NCBI RefSeq assembly: GCF_016458235.1 | Contig: NZ_JAEMHK010000006.1 | Span: 186,001-250,000 of the forward strand | DNA length: 64,000 nucleotides | Direction: 5' to 3' | Source: Geomonas propionica | Lineage (GTDB): Bacteria > Desulfobacterota > Desulfuromonadia > Geobacterales > Geobacteraceae | In this document: positions 46,626 through 56,278 of the stretch, in pieces | Layout of the letters: the number at the start of each line of letters is the position of its first letter | Numbering within the stretch: the stretch's first letter is position 1 | Translations under genes and position numbers: made by a program | Notes under the pieces: generated by a model | Seen by the model: only the letters and a program-made list of their open reading frames with translations | Database searches by the model: none | What the model was told of the DNA's origin: nothing

Positions 46626-49274
46626 TTACTTTTTTGCCCCCAGCGTCAGCACCGCCGGCAGCGTCACCATGAACGCGATCTGACAGGCGACCATCCCCAG
46701 CGACATCACGGCGCCGATGCTGAACACCCCCTGGTGCCGCGCCACCATGAGCGCCCCGAAACTCGCCATGATGGTAAGGGTGTTCAGCAACACCCCGACC
46801 CCGGTGGAGCTCAGTATCACCCCCGCCGCACTCCCTTCCTCGCGCCGATACCGGTTGATGATGTAGATCCCGGAATCGACCGCGATCCCCAACACCAGCG
46901 GCATGACGATGATGTTGGCGGAGTTGAAGCTGATGCCGAAGAGCCACATGCCGCTCACCATGAAGAGAAGCCCCACCAAAAGCGGCACCAGCCCGATCAG
47001 CGCGAACTTCACACTCCTGAAAGCGAAGAGGAGAATCCCGACGATGGCGACGAAGGCGTAGATGAAGGCGAGTCGGTAGGAGTCGCGCATGATGGTCATC
47101 GACTCGTAGACCATGACCGGTTCCCCGGTGGCATGCGGGTCCACGCTCCTCACCTCGTCCAGGAAGGCCTTGAGCGGATCGCGGTTGAAGATCTCCCCCT
47201 TGGGAGCCACCTGCAGCATGAGCTTCCCGGTCTTGCCGACGAACCGGGAACGAAGCTCCTTGGGTACGTCCGCCTCGCTGACCGGCTTCGCCGCCAGGCT
47301 CTGCTTCAGGAGTTCGATCTTGGCCGGGAGTTCCTTGAACATCCCACCCTGGAAATCCTGGAGCATCCCGACCGCGTTTTTGTCCCGCTCCTTCTCCAAC
47401 CCGGCGAAGAACTTGTCGAGAGTGGCCACGAAGGCCGCAGCCTGTTTCGCCTCCGGGCGCCGCTCCTTCTCCAGCCGCTCCTTGAGCGCGACTGCGGCGT
47501 TTCTAAATGCCTCGAATACCTTGGGGAGCTCCATGAGCGAGAGGTTTTCCTCGTAGGGTGCCGGCTTCACGTCGGCAAGCTCCCGTTGCAGCGCGGCCAG
47601 TTCCGCGAGCTTCTCCTGCTGGTGGTCCGGCACCAGGGTGTTGAGGCTCACCACGTGGTCGACGCTCGGCAGCCGCTCCAGCCGGGCGGTCTTCGCCTGC
47701 GCATCCGCGGCGTTGTTGGCGGTGACCACGGCGAAGTAGCCGCTGTTCTCCTTGCTCCTCATCAGCTTGTAGGCATAGGTGACCGACTCCAGCCCCTTGG
47801 CCTGCAGGTTCATCAGGTTGTAATCGAACGAGATCCTGGACAGGGGATAGAGCGAGGCGACGCATAGCGCCAGGGTGAGGCCGATGACCAGCCTGGGGCG
47901 GCCGAAGAGGAGCCGCGCCATTACCCCGTGCTCGCTCAACCGTGCCACCGCTGCCGGCTTGCGCGCCTTGCGGTACCGGGCGAGCAGCACCAGCAGGGCG
48001 GGGAGCACGGTGAAGGTGACCAGGACGCAGATGACCACCCCGCCGGCGGCGATGATGCCCAGTTCGGCGATGCCGCGGAAGTCGGTGAAGACGAAGGTGA
48101 GGAAGGCGGCGGCGACGGTGGCGGCGGCCATGACGATGGCCCAGACGTTCCTGGTTAGCCCTCTTTCCAGGGCGACCATTTCCCCCGCCCCCAGTTGCAG
48201 CTCTTCCTGGTAGCGCAGCACCACCTGGATGCCGTACTCGATGCCGATGCCGATCAGCATGATGGCGAACACCATGGAGAGTATGTTCAGGTGCCCGACG
48301 GCGAGGGTGGCGAAACCAAAGGAGAGCGAGATGGCAACCAGCAGCGACACCATGGCCGCAGTCACGTTCAGTACCCCCCGGAAGGCGAAAAGAAGCAGGA
48401 CCACGGTCAGCACCAGGGAGATCACCGTCGCAAGGGTGATGTCCTTCTCGCTGGTGGTCATCTCCTCATGCTCCAGCACCGGAGTTCCGGTCAGGCCCAC
48501 GCTCACCCCCTTGAACTCGGGCAGGGCCTTCAGACGGGCGACCTCGGCGCGGACCACGGCTATGGCCGCCTTGGCGGGGACGAAGCCCGCCATGTCCCGC
48601 ACCGGGAGCGCGGTCAGTATCTGCTGGCGTCCCGCGCGCGCGAAGGCGGAATCAGGGTTCATGAAGACGCTTTCCATCGAAGGGACGCTTCCCTTGCCGG
48701 TCCCGAAGCTGGTGAAGCCGGCGCCCAACTTGTCCAGCATGAACAAAATGCCCGGCAGCTGTTTCTCGTCGCCGGCCAGGTACCGGTCGATGCTCCCCGT
48801 CATGTAGGTGAACAGGGTTTGCACCGAGGGTGAGGCGGAGAGGGCCCGCAACGCGGGCGCCGCCAGGGTCAGGTTGCGGCGCAGCTCCTTTATGTCCTCA
48901 AGCGACATGAACAACAGTCCGTTGTCCCGGAAATAGGGAAGTGCAAAGGGATAGAAGACGTCGGAGAAGTGCCTCTTGTCCTTGGCGAGCGTGTCGTGCA
49001 GTCGGCTGCCGAAGTTCCCCACCTTCTCGGCGTCGTCCCCCTCGATCACCACCACGATGTCCTCGGTGCTGCCGAACTCGGCGCGGAAGGCACGGTAGTC
49101 GCGGTTGAAGGAGGTGTTCTGCGGCATCAGGTCATCGCGGCCGGTGAGAAACTCCATGCGCTGGGTGGTGAGCCAGATGGAGAGTACGGAGGCAACCAGC
49201 GCCACGGCCAGCACCAGCCAGGGGCGGCGCGCCGCGAGGGAGAACAGGAGGCTTGCTTTAGGGGCTTCATTCAT
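46626..49274 (-). CDS. hpnN: Hopanoid-associated RND transporter HpnN
   Basis: An 882-aa RND/MMPL-family inner-membrane exporter that moves hopanoids to the outer membrane. There are 12 predicted membrane segments in two sets, with large periplasmic loops after TM1 and TM7. Family motifs include MLIGIGIEYGIQVVLRYQEE and MPLVLGIAVDSGIYIINRYR, the cytoplasmic TM4-type and TM10-type helices. A coiled-coil-rich second loop (LAALQRELADVKPAPYEENL onward) is typical of HpnN. It faces away from shc across a 231-bp gap. Confidence 0.92.
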   Translation of the reverse strand: MNEAPKASLLFSLAARRPWLVLAVALVASVLSIWLTTQRMEFLTGRDDLMPQNTSFNRDYRAFRAEFGSTEDIVVVIEGDDAEKVGNFGSRLHDTLAKDKRHFSDVFYPFALPYFRDNGLLFMSLEDIKELRRNLTLAAPALRALSASPSVQTLFTYMTGSIDRYLAGDEKQLPGILFMLDKLGAGFTSFGTGKGSVPSMESVFMNPDSAFARAGRQQILTALPVRDMAGFVPAKAAIAVVRAEVARLKALPEFKGVSVGLTGTPVLEHEEMTTSEKDITLATVISLVLTVVLLLFAFRGVLNVTAAMVSLLVAISLSFGFATLAVGHLNILSMVFAIMLIGIGIEYGIQVVLRYQEELQLGAGEMVALERGLTRNVWAIVMAAATVAAAFLTFVFTDFRGIAELGIIAAGGVVICVLVTFTVLPALLVLLARYRKARKPAAVARLSEHGVMARLLFGRPRLVIGLTLALCVASLYPLSRISFDYNLMNLQAKGLESVTYAYKLMRSKENSGYFAVVTANNAADAQAKTARLERLPSVDHVVSLNTLVPDHQQEKLAELAALQRELADVKPAPYEENLSLMELPKVFEAFRNAAVALKERLEKERRPEAKQAAAFVATLDKFFAGLEKERDKNAVGMLQDFQGGMFKELPAKIELLKQSLAAKPVSEADVPKELRSRFVGKTGKLMLQVAPKGEIFNRDPLKAFLDEVRSVDPHATGEPVMVYESMTIMRDSYRLAFIYAFVAIVGILLFAFRSVKFALIGLVPLLVGLLFMVSGMWLFGISFNSANIIVMPLVLGIAVDSGIYIINRYRREEGSAAGVILSSTGVGVLLNTLTIMASFGALMVARHQGVFSIGAVMSLGMVACQIAFMVTLPAVLTLGAKK

Positions 49275-49505
49275 AAGATCATTGGCCTTTTCCGGACATT
49301 AAATTAAGCCCCTGCAACCTAGCATACACGGAACGCACAATCAACTGCACCGAGCAAATCCCTGTTTTCATTAGGAAAAAAAACGGACATCAGGAAAAAA
49401 CAGTGTACCTTTTGTCAAATTCATGGTAGATTTCCATCCTTGTAACTATATACAAAGCAGCTACACTGAGTTAACACTCACCAATCCGGCAGAAAGGAGT
49501 ATGTG
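49275..49505. promoter_or_regulatory. hpnN/shc divergent control region
   Basis: An AT-rich 231-bp region between divergent hopanoid operons. It contains TTGTAACTATATACAA (49439-49454), an inverted repeat with TTGTA/TACAA arms and a possible operator or -10-like TATATA. TTGTCA at 49413 is a possible -35 but the spacing to TATATA is poor, so no promoter is called. No other structure was recognised. Confidence 0.4.
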
Positions 49506-51548
49506 GTGACTTCCCCCTTCAAACACCCCATATCACATGCACTCACCTCATTCAACGGCACCGTTAGTGAGCCGGAGTTGAACGTCGAACACAAGGCAGG
49601 GGCAACGGTGCACCAGTTTCCCCCCGCTCTCTGGAAGAGTAAGCCTGGCAAGGCAAAGAGTGCTCTCGATCTCGCCATTGAAGGTAGCCGCGACTTCTTC
49701 TTCCGCGAACAGCTCCCCAAAGGTTATTGGTGGGCGGAGCTGGAATCCAATGTCACCATAACCGCAGAATATATAATGCTGCTCCACTTCCTTGGCCTTG
49801 TCGATCACGAGCGCCAGCGCAAGATGAGCAACTACCTCCTCTCCAAGCAGACCGAGGAGGGATTCTGGACCATCTATTACGGCGGTCCGGGCGACCTCTC
49901 CACCACCGTCGAGGCCTATTTCGCCCTGAAGCTCGCCGGCTACCCCGCGGAGCACCCGGCGCTGCAGAAGGCGCGTGCCTTCATCCTCTCCAAGGGGGGC
50001 GTGATCAAATCACGCGTCTTCACCAAGATCTTCCTGGCGCTCTTCGGCGAGTTCGACTGGCTCGGCGTGCCCAGCATGCCGGTGGAACTGAACCTGCTCC
50101 CGAACTGGGCCTATATCAACATCTACGAGTTCTCCAGTTGGGCCAGGGCGACCATCATCCCGCTCTCCATCGTGATGTTCAAGCGGCCGGTGCACAAGGT
50201 CGCCCCCGCGCAAAGGGTGCAGGAACTGTTCGTGCGACCGCCGCGCGCCATCGACTACACCTTCACCAAGGAAGAAGGCATCTTTACCTGGAAGAACTTC
50301 TTCATCGGCCTGGACCACATGCTCAAGGTGTACGAGCGCAGCCCGATCCGCCCCTTCCGCAAGCGCGCCATGACCAAGGCCGAGGAGTGGGTGCTGGAGC
50401 ACCAGGAGGAGTCCGGGGACTGGGGCGGGATCCAGCCGGCCATGCTGAACGCGGTATTGGCGCTAAGCGTCCTCGGCTACGACAACGAGCATCCGGCCGT
50501 GGCCCAGGGGCTGAAAGGGCTGGAGCACTTCTGCATTGAGTCCGACGAGCAACTCGTGCTGCAGTCCTGCGTCTCGCCGGTGTGGGACACCGCGCTCGCC
50601 CTCAAGGCACTGGTGGACGCCGGGGTGCCGTCCGACCACCCCTCGTTGGTGAAGGGCGCGCAGTGGCTTTTGGAGCGCGAGGTGAGACGCCCCGGGGATT
50701 GGAAGATCAAGGCCCCCGACCTCGAGCCGGGCGGCTGGGCCTTCGAATTCCTGAACGACTGGTACCCGGACGTCGACGACTCCGGCTTCGTCATGATCGC
50801 CTTGAAGGGGATCGAGGTGAAGAACCGTAAGGAGTTGGACGCCGCTGTGAAAAGGGGCATCGACTGGTGCCTGGGGATGCAGAGCAAAAACGGCGGCTGG
50901 GGTGCCTTCGACAAGGACAACACCAAGCACATCCTGAACAAGATCCCCTTCGCCGACCTGGAGGCGCTCATCGATCCGCCCACCGCCGATCTCACCGGCA
51001 GGATGCTGGAGCTGATGGGGACCTTCGGTTATCCCAAGACCTATCCGGCGGCGCAGCGCGCCCTGGAGTTCCTCAAGAAAAACCAGGAGCCGGAAGGTCC
51101 CTGGTGGGGGCGCTGGGGGGTCAACTACCTCTACGGCACCTGGAGCGTGCTCTGCGGGTTGGCCGCCATCGGCGAGGACATGCAACAGTCCTACATCAAG
51201 AAGGCGGTCAACTGGATCAAGTCGCGCCAGAATATCGACGGCGGCTGGGGCGAGACCTGTGAGTCCTATCACGACGCCACCCTCGCCGGGATGGGCGAGA
51301 GCACCGCATCTCAGACGAGCTGGGCACTGCTGGGGCTGATGGCCGCCGGCGAGGCGCACTCATCCACGGTGGTGCGCGGCATCCAGTACCTGATCTCCAC
51401 CCAGAAGCAGGACGGGACCTGGGACGAGACGCAGTACACCGGGACCGGGTTCCCGAAGTACTTCATGATCAAGTACCACATCTACCGCAACTGCTTCCCG
51501 CTCATGGCGCTGGGGACCTACCGCACCCTCACCGGCGGGACGGAGTAG
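49506..51548 (+). CDS. shc: Squalene-hopene cyclase
   Basis: SHC converts squalene to hopene, the founding step of hopanoid synthesis. The 680-aa protein carries the catalytic DVDD motif (422-425, WYPDVDDSGF) that protonates the terminal double bond. QW repeats are visible, for example QSKNGGWGAFD, QNIDGGWGETC and QKQDGTWDE. The start is set at GTG 49506, six bases after AAGGAG; GTG 49503 is the alternative, with only three bases of spacing. It is the first gene of shc-hpnA-dxs-hpnH. Type I membrane-surface enzyme is expected. Confidence 0.97.
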   Translation: MTSPFKHPISHALTSFNGTVSEPELNVEHKAGATVHQFPPALWKSKPGKAKSALDLAIEGSRDFFFREQLPKGYWWAELESNVTITAEYIMLLHFLGLVDHERQRKMSNYLLSKQTEEGFWTIYYGGPGDLSTTVEAYFALKLAGYPAEHPALQKARAFILSKGGVIKSRVFTKIFLALFGEFDWLGVPSMPVELNLLPNWAYINIYEFSSWARATIIPLSIVMFKRPVHKVAPAQRVQELFVRPPRAIDYTFTKEEGIFTWKNFFIGLDHMLKVYERSPIRPFRKRAMTKAEEWVLEHQEESGDWGGIQPAMLNAVLALSVLGYDNEHPAVAQGLKGLEHFCIESDEQLVLQSCVSPVWDTALALKALVDAGVPSDHPSLVKGAQWLLEREVRRPGDWKIKAPDLEPGGWAFEFLNDWYPDVDDSGFVMIALKGIEVKNRKELDAAVKRGIDWCLGMQSKNGGWGAFDKDNTKHILNKIPFADLEALIDPPTADLTGRMLELMGTFGYPKTYPAAQRALEFLKKNQEPEGPWWGRWGVNYLYGTWSVLCGLAAIGEDMQQSYIKKAVNWIKSRQNIDGGWGETCESYHDATLAGMGESTASQTSWALLGLMAAGEAHSSTVVRGIQYLISTQKQDGTWDETQYTGTGFPKYFMIKYHIYRNCFPLMALGTYRTLTGGTE

Positions 51549-51557
51549 CGGTTGGCC

Positions 51558-52550
51558 ATGAGAGCCTTCGTCACCGGAGCCACCGGTTTCATCGGCGCGA
51601 GCATCGTGCGCGAGCTCCTGAAGGATGGATGGCAGGTGCGCGTGCTGGTGCGTCCCGGTTCCGACCGTCGCAACCTGGCCGGGCTCGACCTGGAACTGCA
51701 CGAGGGGGATCTTTCCGAGCGCCAGTCACTGGTCAAGGCGCTTGCCGGATGTGACCTCCTCTTCCACGCCGCCGCCGATTATCGGCTCTGGACCCGGACG
51801 CCACAGGCGATGTATGATGCCAACGTGCTGGGCACCCGCAACATCCTTTCCGCGGCGCTGGCCGCCGGCGTCGGCAAGGTTGTCTACACCAGCAGCGTGG
51901 GGACCCTGGGCAACCCCGGCGACGGCACCCCCGGCAACGAGGAGACCGCGGTCGATTTCGTCGACATGGTCGGCGATTACAAGAAGAGCAAGTTCCTCGC
52001 CGAACGCGCCGCCGAGTCCTACCTGGAGAAGGGGCTGCCGCTGGTGATCGTGAACCCGTCCACTCCGGTCGGGCCGATGGACGTGAAGCCGACGCCGACG
52101 GGGAAGATCATCGTCGATTTCCTGAACGGCAAGATGCCCGCCTACCTCGACACCGGGCTGAACCTGATCGACGTCGAGGCGTGTGCGCGCGGCCACCTGC
52201 TGGCGGCACAAAAGGGAAGGATCGGACAGAAGTACATCCTGGGGAACCGCAACCTGACCCTCGCCGAGATCTTCGAGATGCTTTCGGCGCTCACGGGGCT
52301 TAAGGCGCCGCGGGTGAAGCTCCCCTACTACCCGATACTGTGGGCTGCCTACGCGAACCACGCGCTCTCCCTGGTCACCAGGCGCGAGCCGCTCATCCCG
52401 CTGGCCGGGGTGCAGATGGCGAGGAAGTTCATGTATTTCGATTCCGGCAAGGCGCAGGCCGAGCTCGGGTTACCGCAGACTCCCGTGGAAGACGCCCTGG
52501 AGCGTGCGGTGAAGTGGTTTAAGGACAACGGCTATGTCCAAAACCGTTAG
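51558..52550 (+). CDS. hpnA: Hopanoid-associated sugar epimerase-like protein HpnA
   Basis: An NAD(P)-binding extended SDR protein of 330 aa, similar to dihydroflavonol reductases and sugar epimerases and regularly encoded with shc; its exact reaction is not established. The cofactor motif is TGATGFIGASIV (8-19). VVYTSSVGTLG and DYKKSKFLAE (Tyr-x3-Lys) form the catalytic region. I prefer the ATG at 51558 over a TTG two codons upstream. Its TAG stop is in the left end of the palindromic element at 52544-52660. Confidence 0.88.
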   Translation: MRAFVTGATGFIGASIVRELLKDGWQVRVLVRPGSDRRNLAGLDLELHEGDLSERQSLVKALAGCDLLFHAAADYRLWTRTPQAMYDANVLGTRNILSAALAAGVGKVVYTSSVGTLGNPGDGTPGNEETAVDFVDMVGDYKKSKFLAERAAESYLEKGLPLVIVNPSTPVGPMDVKPTPTGKIIVDFLNGKMPAYLDTGLNLIDVEACARGHLLAAQKGRIGQKYILGNRNLTLAEIFEMLSALTGLKAPRVKLPYYPILWAAYANHALSLVTRREPLIPLAGVQMARKFMYFDSGKAQAELGLPQTPVEDALERAVKWFKDNGYVQNR

Positions 52551-52660
52551 CCACGGAGACAATCTGAGGAAATCTGAGAAAGGCCAAGACCGAGTCTGAT
52601 GGTTTTAAACCTTGTGAAGGGTTTTCTCCGAAGTTCTCAGATGTTCTCCGTGGCCAACGG
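52544..52660. repeat. Palindromic intergenic element, family A copy 2
   Basis: The left arm begins CCGTTAGCCACGGAGACAAT and the right arm ends GATGTTCTCCGTGGCCAACGG. It is about 117 bp with arms matching copy 1 at 20-135 and a different centre. It lies between hpnA and dxs, and its first bases encode the last two residues and the stop codon of hpnA (AAC CGT TAG). Confidence 0.85.
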
Positions 52661-52707
52661 TTTTGATTTCATGTTTTTTTAATCGTTACGGGTTCTCAAG
52701 GAGATCC

Positions 52708-54615
52708 ATGTACACATTGCTCAGCAAGATAAACGGTCCCGACGACCTGAAGAAGCTTGATGCCGAGGAGCTGGTGCTGCTCGCAGACGAAGTGCGCGGC
52801 TTCCTCATGGATTCGGTTGCGAAGACCGGCGGACACCTGGCCTCAAACCTTGGTGTCGTCGAGCTCAGCATCGCGCTGCACTACTGTTTCGACTCCCCGA
52901 AGGACAACATCGTCTGGGACGTCGGCCACCAGGCCTACACCCACAAGATCCTCACCGGACGACGCGACAGCTTCCACACCCAGCGCTGCTACAAGGGGAT
53001 CAGCGGGTTCCCCAAACGCTCCGAGTCCCCCCACGACGCCTTCGGCGCCGGACACTCCTCCACCTCGATCTCGGCAGGGCTCGGCCTCGCCGTGGCCCAC
53101 ACCTTGAAGGACGACGGCGCCCGGGTCATCTCGGTGATCGGCGACGGCTCGCTCACCGGCGGCATGGCCCTGGAAGCGCTGAACCAGGCCGGACACCTGA
53201 AGAAAAACCTGATCGTGGTCCTAAACGACAACGAGATGTCCATCTCGAAGAACGTCGGCGCCCTCTCCTCCTTCATCTCCAGGAAGATGACCGGCACCTA
53301 CTACCGCAGCCTCAAGAAGGAGATGGAGGGGCTTTTGGCCGGGATTCCGGCCATCGGCGGCAACATCCTGCACTTCGCCAAGAAGGCCGAGAATTCCCTC
53401 AAGGGATTCCTCACCCCCGGAACGCTCTTCGAGGCGCTCGGCTTTGAGTACGTCGGCCCCATCGCCGGCCACGACATCCCGACACTTCTGGGCGTGCTGG
53501 AAAACGTGAAGCGGCTGGAAGGCCCCATCCTCCTGCACGTCATGACCAAGAAGGGGAAAGGGTACGGCCCGGCCGAGGACATGCCGGACAAGTTCCACGG
53601 CGTCGCCCCCACCAAGCCGGCCAGCGCCACCACGAGCAAGCAGGCTCCCCCCTCCTACACCAGCGTCTTCGGCAACACCCTGGTGAAGCTCGGGGAGAAG
53701 GACGAGAAGATTCTCGCCATCACCGCGGCCATGCCCGACGGCACCGGCCTCACCCCGTTCGCCGAGAGGTTCCCGGACCGTTTCTTCGACGTCGGCATCG
53801 CCGAGCAGCACGCGCTTACCTTCGCGGCAGGGCTTGCCGCGGAGGGGTTCCGCCCGGTCGCCGCCATCTACTCGACGTTTACCCAGCGCGCCTATGATCA
53901 GGTCTTCCACGACATCTGCCTGCAGAAGCTTCCGGTCACCCTGGCGCTGGACCGCGCGGGCCTGGTGGGCGACGACGGCCCGACCCATCACGGCGCCTTC
54001 GACCTGTCGTACCTGCGCCACCTCCCCGAGCTGACCGTGATGGCGCCCAAGGACGAGAACGAACTGCAGCACATGCTGAAAACCGCCATCTACCTCGGCC
54101 GACCCGTCTCCCTGCGCTACCCGCGCGGCGCCGGCTTCGGCGCGGCAATGGACAAGGAACTGAAGGCGCTCGAGGTCGGCAAGGGGGAACTGCTGGTCGA
54201 GGGGACCGACCTGACCCTGGTCGCCGTCGGCTCCACCGTCTACCCGGCACTGGAAGCCGCCGCGCTTTTGAAGCAGAAAGGGATCTTCGCCTCGGTGGTG
54301 AACGCCCGCTTCGTGAAGCCTTTGGACCGCGAGCTGATCCTGGCCGAGGCCGGGCGCACCGGCTGCATCGTCACCGTCGAAGAGAACGCCCTTATGGGGG
54401 GCTTCGGCAGCGCCGTCCTCGAGGCGGTGGCCGATGCGGGGCTGACCGGCGTGCGGGTGAAGCGGATCGGCATCCCCGACAGCTTCGTCGAGCAGGGAAG
54501 CCAAAGCCAGCTCAGAGCCGACCTCGGGCTCGACGGCGCCGGCATCGCCGCCACCTGCCAGGCCTTCCTCAAGGGAGCCGGCAGCGTCCATCCGCAACTA
54601 ACCGTAGTGAAGTAG
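52708..54615 (+). CDS. dxs: 1-deoxy-D-xylulose-5-phosphate synthase
   Basis: The TPP-dependent first step of the MEP isoprenoid pathway, feeding hopanoid precursors. The 635-aa product starts at the ATG at 52708, whose AAGGAG site lies four bases upstream; the 15-codon upstream part is not conserved. Visible are [15 protein letters not shown], the TPP-binding [18 protein letters not shown] with LNDNEMSIS, and [16 protein letters not shown] with [10 protein letters not shown], the transketolase-like catalytic segments. It sits in the shc operon, separated from hpnA by the repeat element. Confidence 0.97.
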   Translation: MYTLLSKINGPDDLKKLDAEELVLLADEVRGFLMDSVAKTGGHLASNLGVVELSIALHYCFDSPKDNIVWDVGHQAYTHKILTGRRDSFHTQRCYKGISGFPKRSESPHDAFGAGHSSTSISAGLGLAVAHTLKDDGARVISVIGDGSLTGGMALEALNQAGHLKKNLIVVLNDNEMSISKNVGALSSFISRKMTGTYYRSLKKEMEGLLAGIPAIGGNILHFAKKAENSLKGFLTPGTLFEALGFEYVGPIAGHDIPTLLGVLENVKRLEGPILLHVMTKKGKGYGPAEDMPDKFHGVAPTKPASATTSKQAPPSYTSVFGNTLVKLGEKDEKILAITAAMPDGTGLTPFAERFPDRFFDVGIAEQHALTFAAGLAAEGFRPVAAIYSTFTQRAYDQVFHDICLQKLPVTLALDRAGLVGDDGPTHHGAFDLSYLRHLPELTVMAPKDENELQHMLKTAIYLGRPVSLRYPRGAGFGAAMDKELKALEVGKGELLVEGTDLTLVAVGSTVYPALEAAALLKQKGIFASVVNARFVKPLDRELILAEAGRTGCIVTVEENALMGGFGSAVLEAVADAGLTGVRVKRIGIPDSFVEQGSQSQLRADLGLDGAGIAATCQAFLKGAGSVHPQLTVVK

Positions 54616-54649
54616 CAGCGCTTTTAGTTATCAGTCAGACAGCTAGACG

Positions 54650-54688
54650 CGGGACAGGCCGAAAGCTTCATTTCCTCGGCCTGTCCCG
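54650..54688 (+). terminator. Strong hairpin between dxs and hpnH
   Basis: CGGGACAGGCCGA pairs with TCGGCCTGTCCCG around AAGCTTCATTTCC. It is a perfect 13-bp stem 34 bp past the dxs stop, with only a short T-rich stretch (CTTTA) 10 bp after it. It could attenuate rather than fully terminate, since hpnH follows 53 bp later. Confidence 0.5.
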
Positions 54689-54741
54689 TAGCCGTCTTTA
54701 TCAGCCATCAACCAAAGAACAGCCGGAAGGATACCTCTACA

Positions 54742-55740
54742 ATGCGTTTTCCGATGCGATTGAATTACGATCTCACCCGTTACATCATGGGCAACAAGAT
54801 GAAGAAGCAGGAGAAGTATCCCCTGGTCCTCATGCTGGAGCCGACCCACCTCTGCAACCTCGCCTGCTCCGGCTGCGGCCGCATCAGGGAGTACGCCGAC
54901 ACCATCCAGGAGATGATGAGTCTCCAGGAGTGCCTGGACTCCGTGGACCAGTGCCCGGCACCGGTCGTCACCATCACCGGCGGGGAACCGTTCCTGTATC
55001 CCCACATCTTCGAGCTGATCGACGCTGTGTTGAAGAGAGGGAAGCACATCTACCTCTGCACCAACGCCCTGCTCCTGGAGAAGGCGCTGGACACCCTGAA
55101 GCCGCACCCCAACTTCGTGATCAACGTGCACCTGGACGGCATGGAAGAGACCCATGACCGCATCTTGGAGCGCCCCGGCACCTTCAAGATCGCCATGTCC
55201 GCCATCAAGAAGGCGAAGCAGCTCGGCTTCCGGCTCTGCACCAACACCACCATCTTCAAGGAAACCGACCTGATCGAGATCGAGATGCTCTTCTCCCACC
55301 TGAAGGATATCGGCGTCGACGGCTTCCTGGTCGCCCCCGGATTCGGCTACGAGGCCGTGGGTGAGAAGCTGTTCCTGGAGCGTCGCGAGATCCAGAAGAA
55401 GTTCGAGTCCGTGTACGAGATGAGCAAGCGTTTCCGCTTCTTCTCCACCCCCATGTACCTGAGGTTCCTGAAAGGGGAAAAGGAGCTCGAGTGCACCCCC
55501 TGGGGCAACCCGACCCGGAACCCGCGCGGCTGGAAGGCACCCTGCTACCTGATCACCGACGAGCACTACGGCAGTTTCGCCGAGATGATGGAGAAGACCC
55601 AGTGGGACAAGTACGGCGTCGGCAAGGACCCGCGCTGCGCCCAGTGTATGATGCACTGCGGCTTCGAGCCGACCGTTGTCGAAGAGATCGGCAAGAGCTG
55701 GAAAGAGATGTGGGAGATGTTCCTGTGGAACTTGACCTAA
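54742..55740 (+). CDS. hpnH: Adenosyl-hopene transferase HpnH
   Basis: A radical SAM enzyme that couples adenosyl radical to diploptene, giving adenosylhopane for side-chain extension. The 332-aa protein has the Fe-S site CNLACSGCGR (C38, C42, C45). GGEPFLYP and VNVHLDGMEETHDRILE match the SPASM-free HpnH family. The C-terminal cysteines (RCAQCMMHCGFEP) are conserved in the family. Downstream a terminator closes the operon. With HpnH and HpnI both present, extended C35-type hopanoids are likely, although hpnG and hpnO are not seen in the window. Confidence 0.93.
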   Translation: MRFPMRLNYDLTRYIMGNKMKKQEKYPLVLMLEPTHLCNLACSGCGRIREYADTIQEMMSLQECLDSVDQCPAPVVTITGGEPFLYPHIFELIDAVLKRGKHIYLCTNALLLEKALDTLKPHPNFVINVHLDGMEETHDRILERPGTFKIAMSAIKKAKQLGFRLCTNTTIFKETDLIEIEMLFSHLKDIGVDGFLVAPGFGYEAVGEKLFLERREIQKKFESVYEMSKRFRFFSTPMYLRFLKGEKELECTPWGNPTRNPRGWKAPCYLITDEHYGSFAEMMEKTQWDKYGVGKDPRCAQCMMHCGFEPTVVEEIGKSWKEMWEMFLWNLT

Positions 55741-55765
55741 GGTCAGAGCCGTTCATCACCTGTTT

Positions 55766-55805
55766 AAAAAGAGAAGGGGCAGCCTCACGGCTGCCCCTTC
55801 TTGCA
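55766..55805. terminator. Bidirectional terminator downstream of hpnH
   Basis: AGAAGGGGCAGCC pairs with GGCTGCCCCTTCT around TCAC, with AAAAAG and TTGC flanks. It can terminate the plus-strand hopanoid operon and, read on the minus strand with its TTTTTAAAC tail, the cupin gene at 55846. Confidence 0.85.
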
Positions 55806-55845
55806 TATGATCCACAGATTGAGCCACAGGTGGTCGCGTCTAAGC

Positions 55846-56187
55846 TCACTGCGGCTTGACTATGTCGACGGAAATCTCAACCGCAGGAATCCCCCCTCTG
55901 TTCTCAAGCCAGTGCGTGGTGTTCTTATCCTCGGGCCAGCCAACTCCCGGTCCGTACTCCGTCGCAACCCCATTTCGATGATCCGTTATTGTTCCTTGCA
56001 GTATATAGACCGTGCCCGGTCTGTCTTTATGATCGTGCATCGGGCCGAAGACACCTCCGGGTTCGATGGTAACCATGCGCATTCGGAGTTGGCGCCCTTC
56101 CATCCCCTCGATCTCTGGGCCGAGATCCACCGTTGCAAGTAACTTCACCGAAACACCTTTCGTTTCAGGAACCTCTTCATTGCTCAT
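55846..56187 (-). CDS. Small cupin-domain protein
   Basis: A single-domain cupin of 113 aa. The first motif is GPMHDHKDRPGTVYILQG with His and Asp/Glu-type metal ligands; the second is EDKNTTHWLENRG. The substrate and role are unknown. The ATG has an AGGAG site seven bases upstream. It is single and convergent with hpnH. Only the cupin fold is confident. Confidence 0.75.
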   Translation of the reverse strand: MSNEEVPETKGVSVKLLATVDLGPEIEGMEGRQLRMRMVTIEPGGVFGPMHDHKDRPGTVYILQGTITDHRNGVATEYGPGVGWPEDKNTTHWLENRGGIPAVEISVDIVKPQ

Positions 56188-56278
56188 AGCGGTCTCCTTT
56201 TTGTGCTATGGCCTACGGACTTATAGGCAAGAGGGACTAGTCATTATTTTAGCATTCGGCCGGAGTCAAAGCTCCTAC

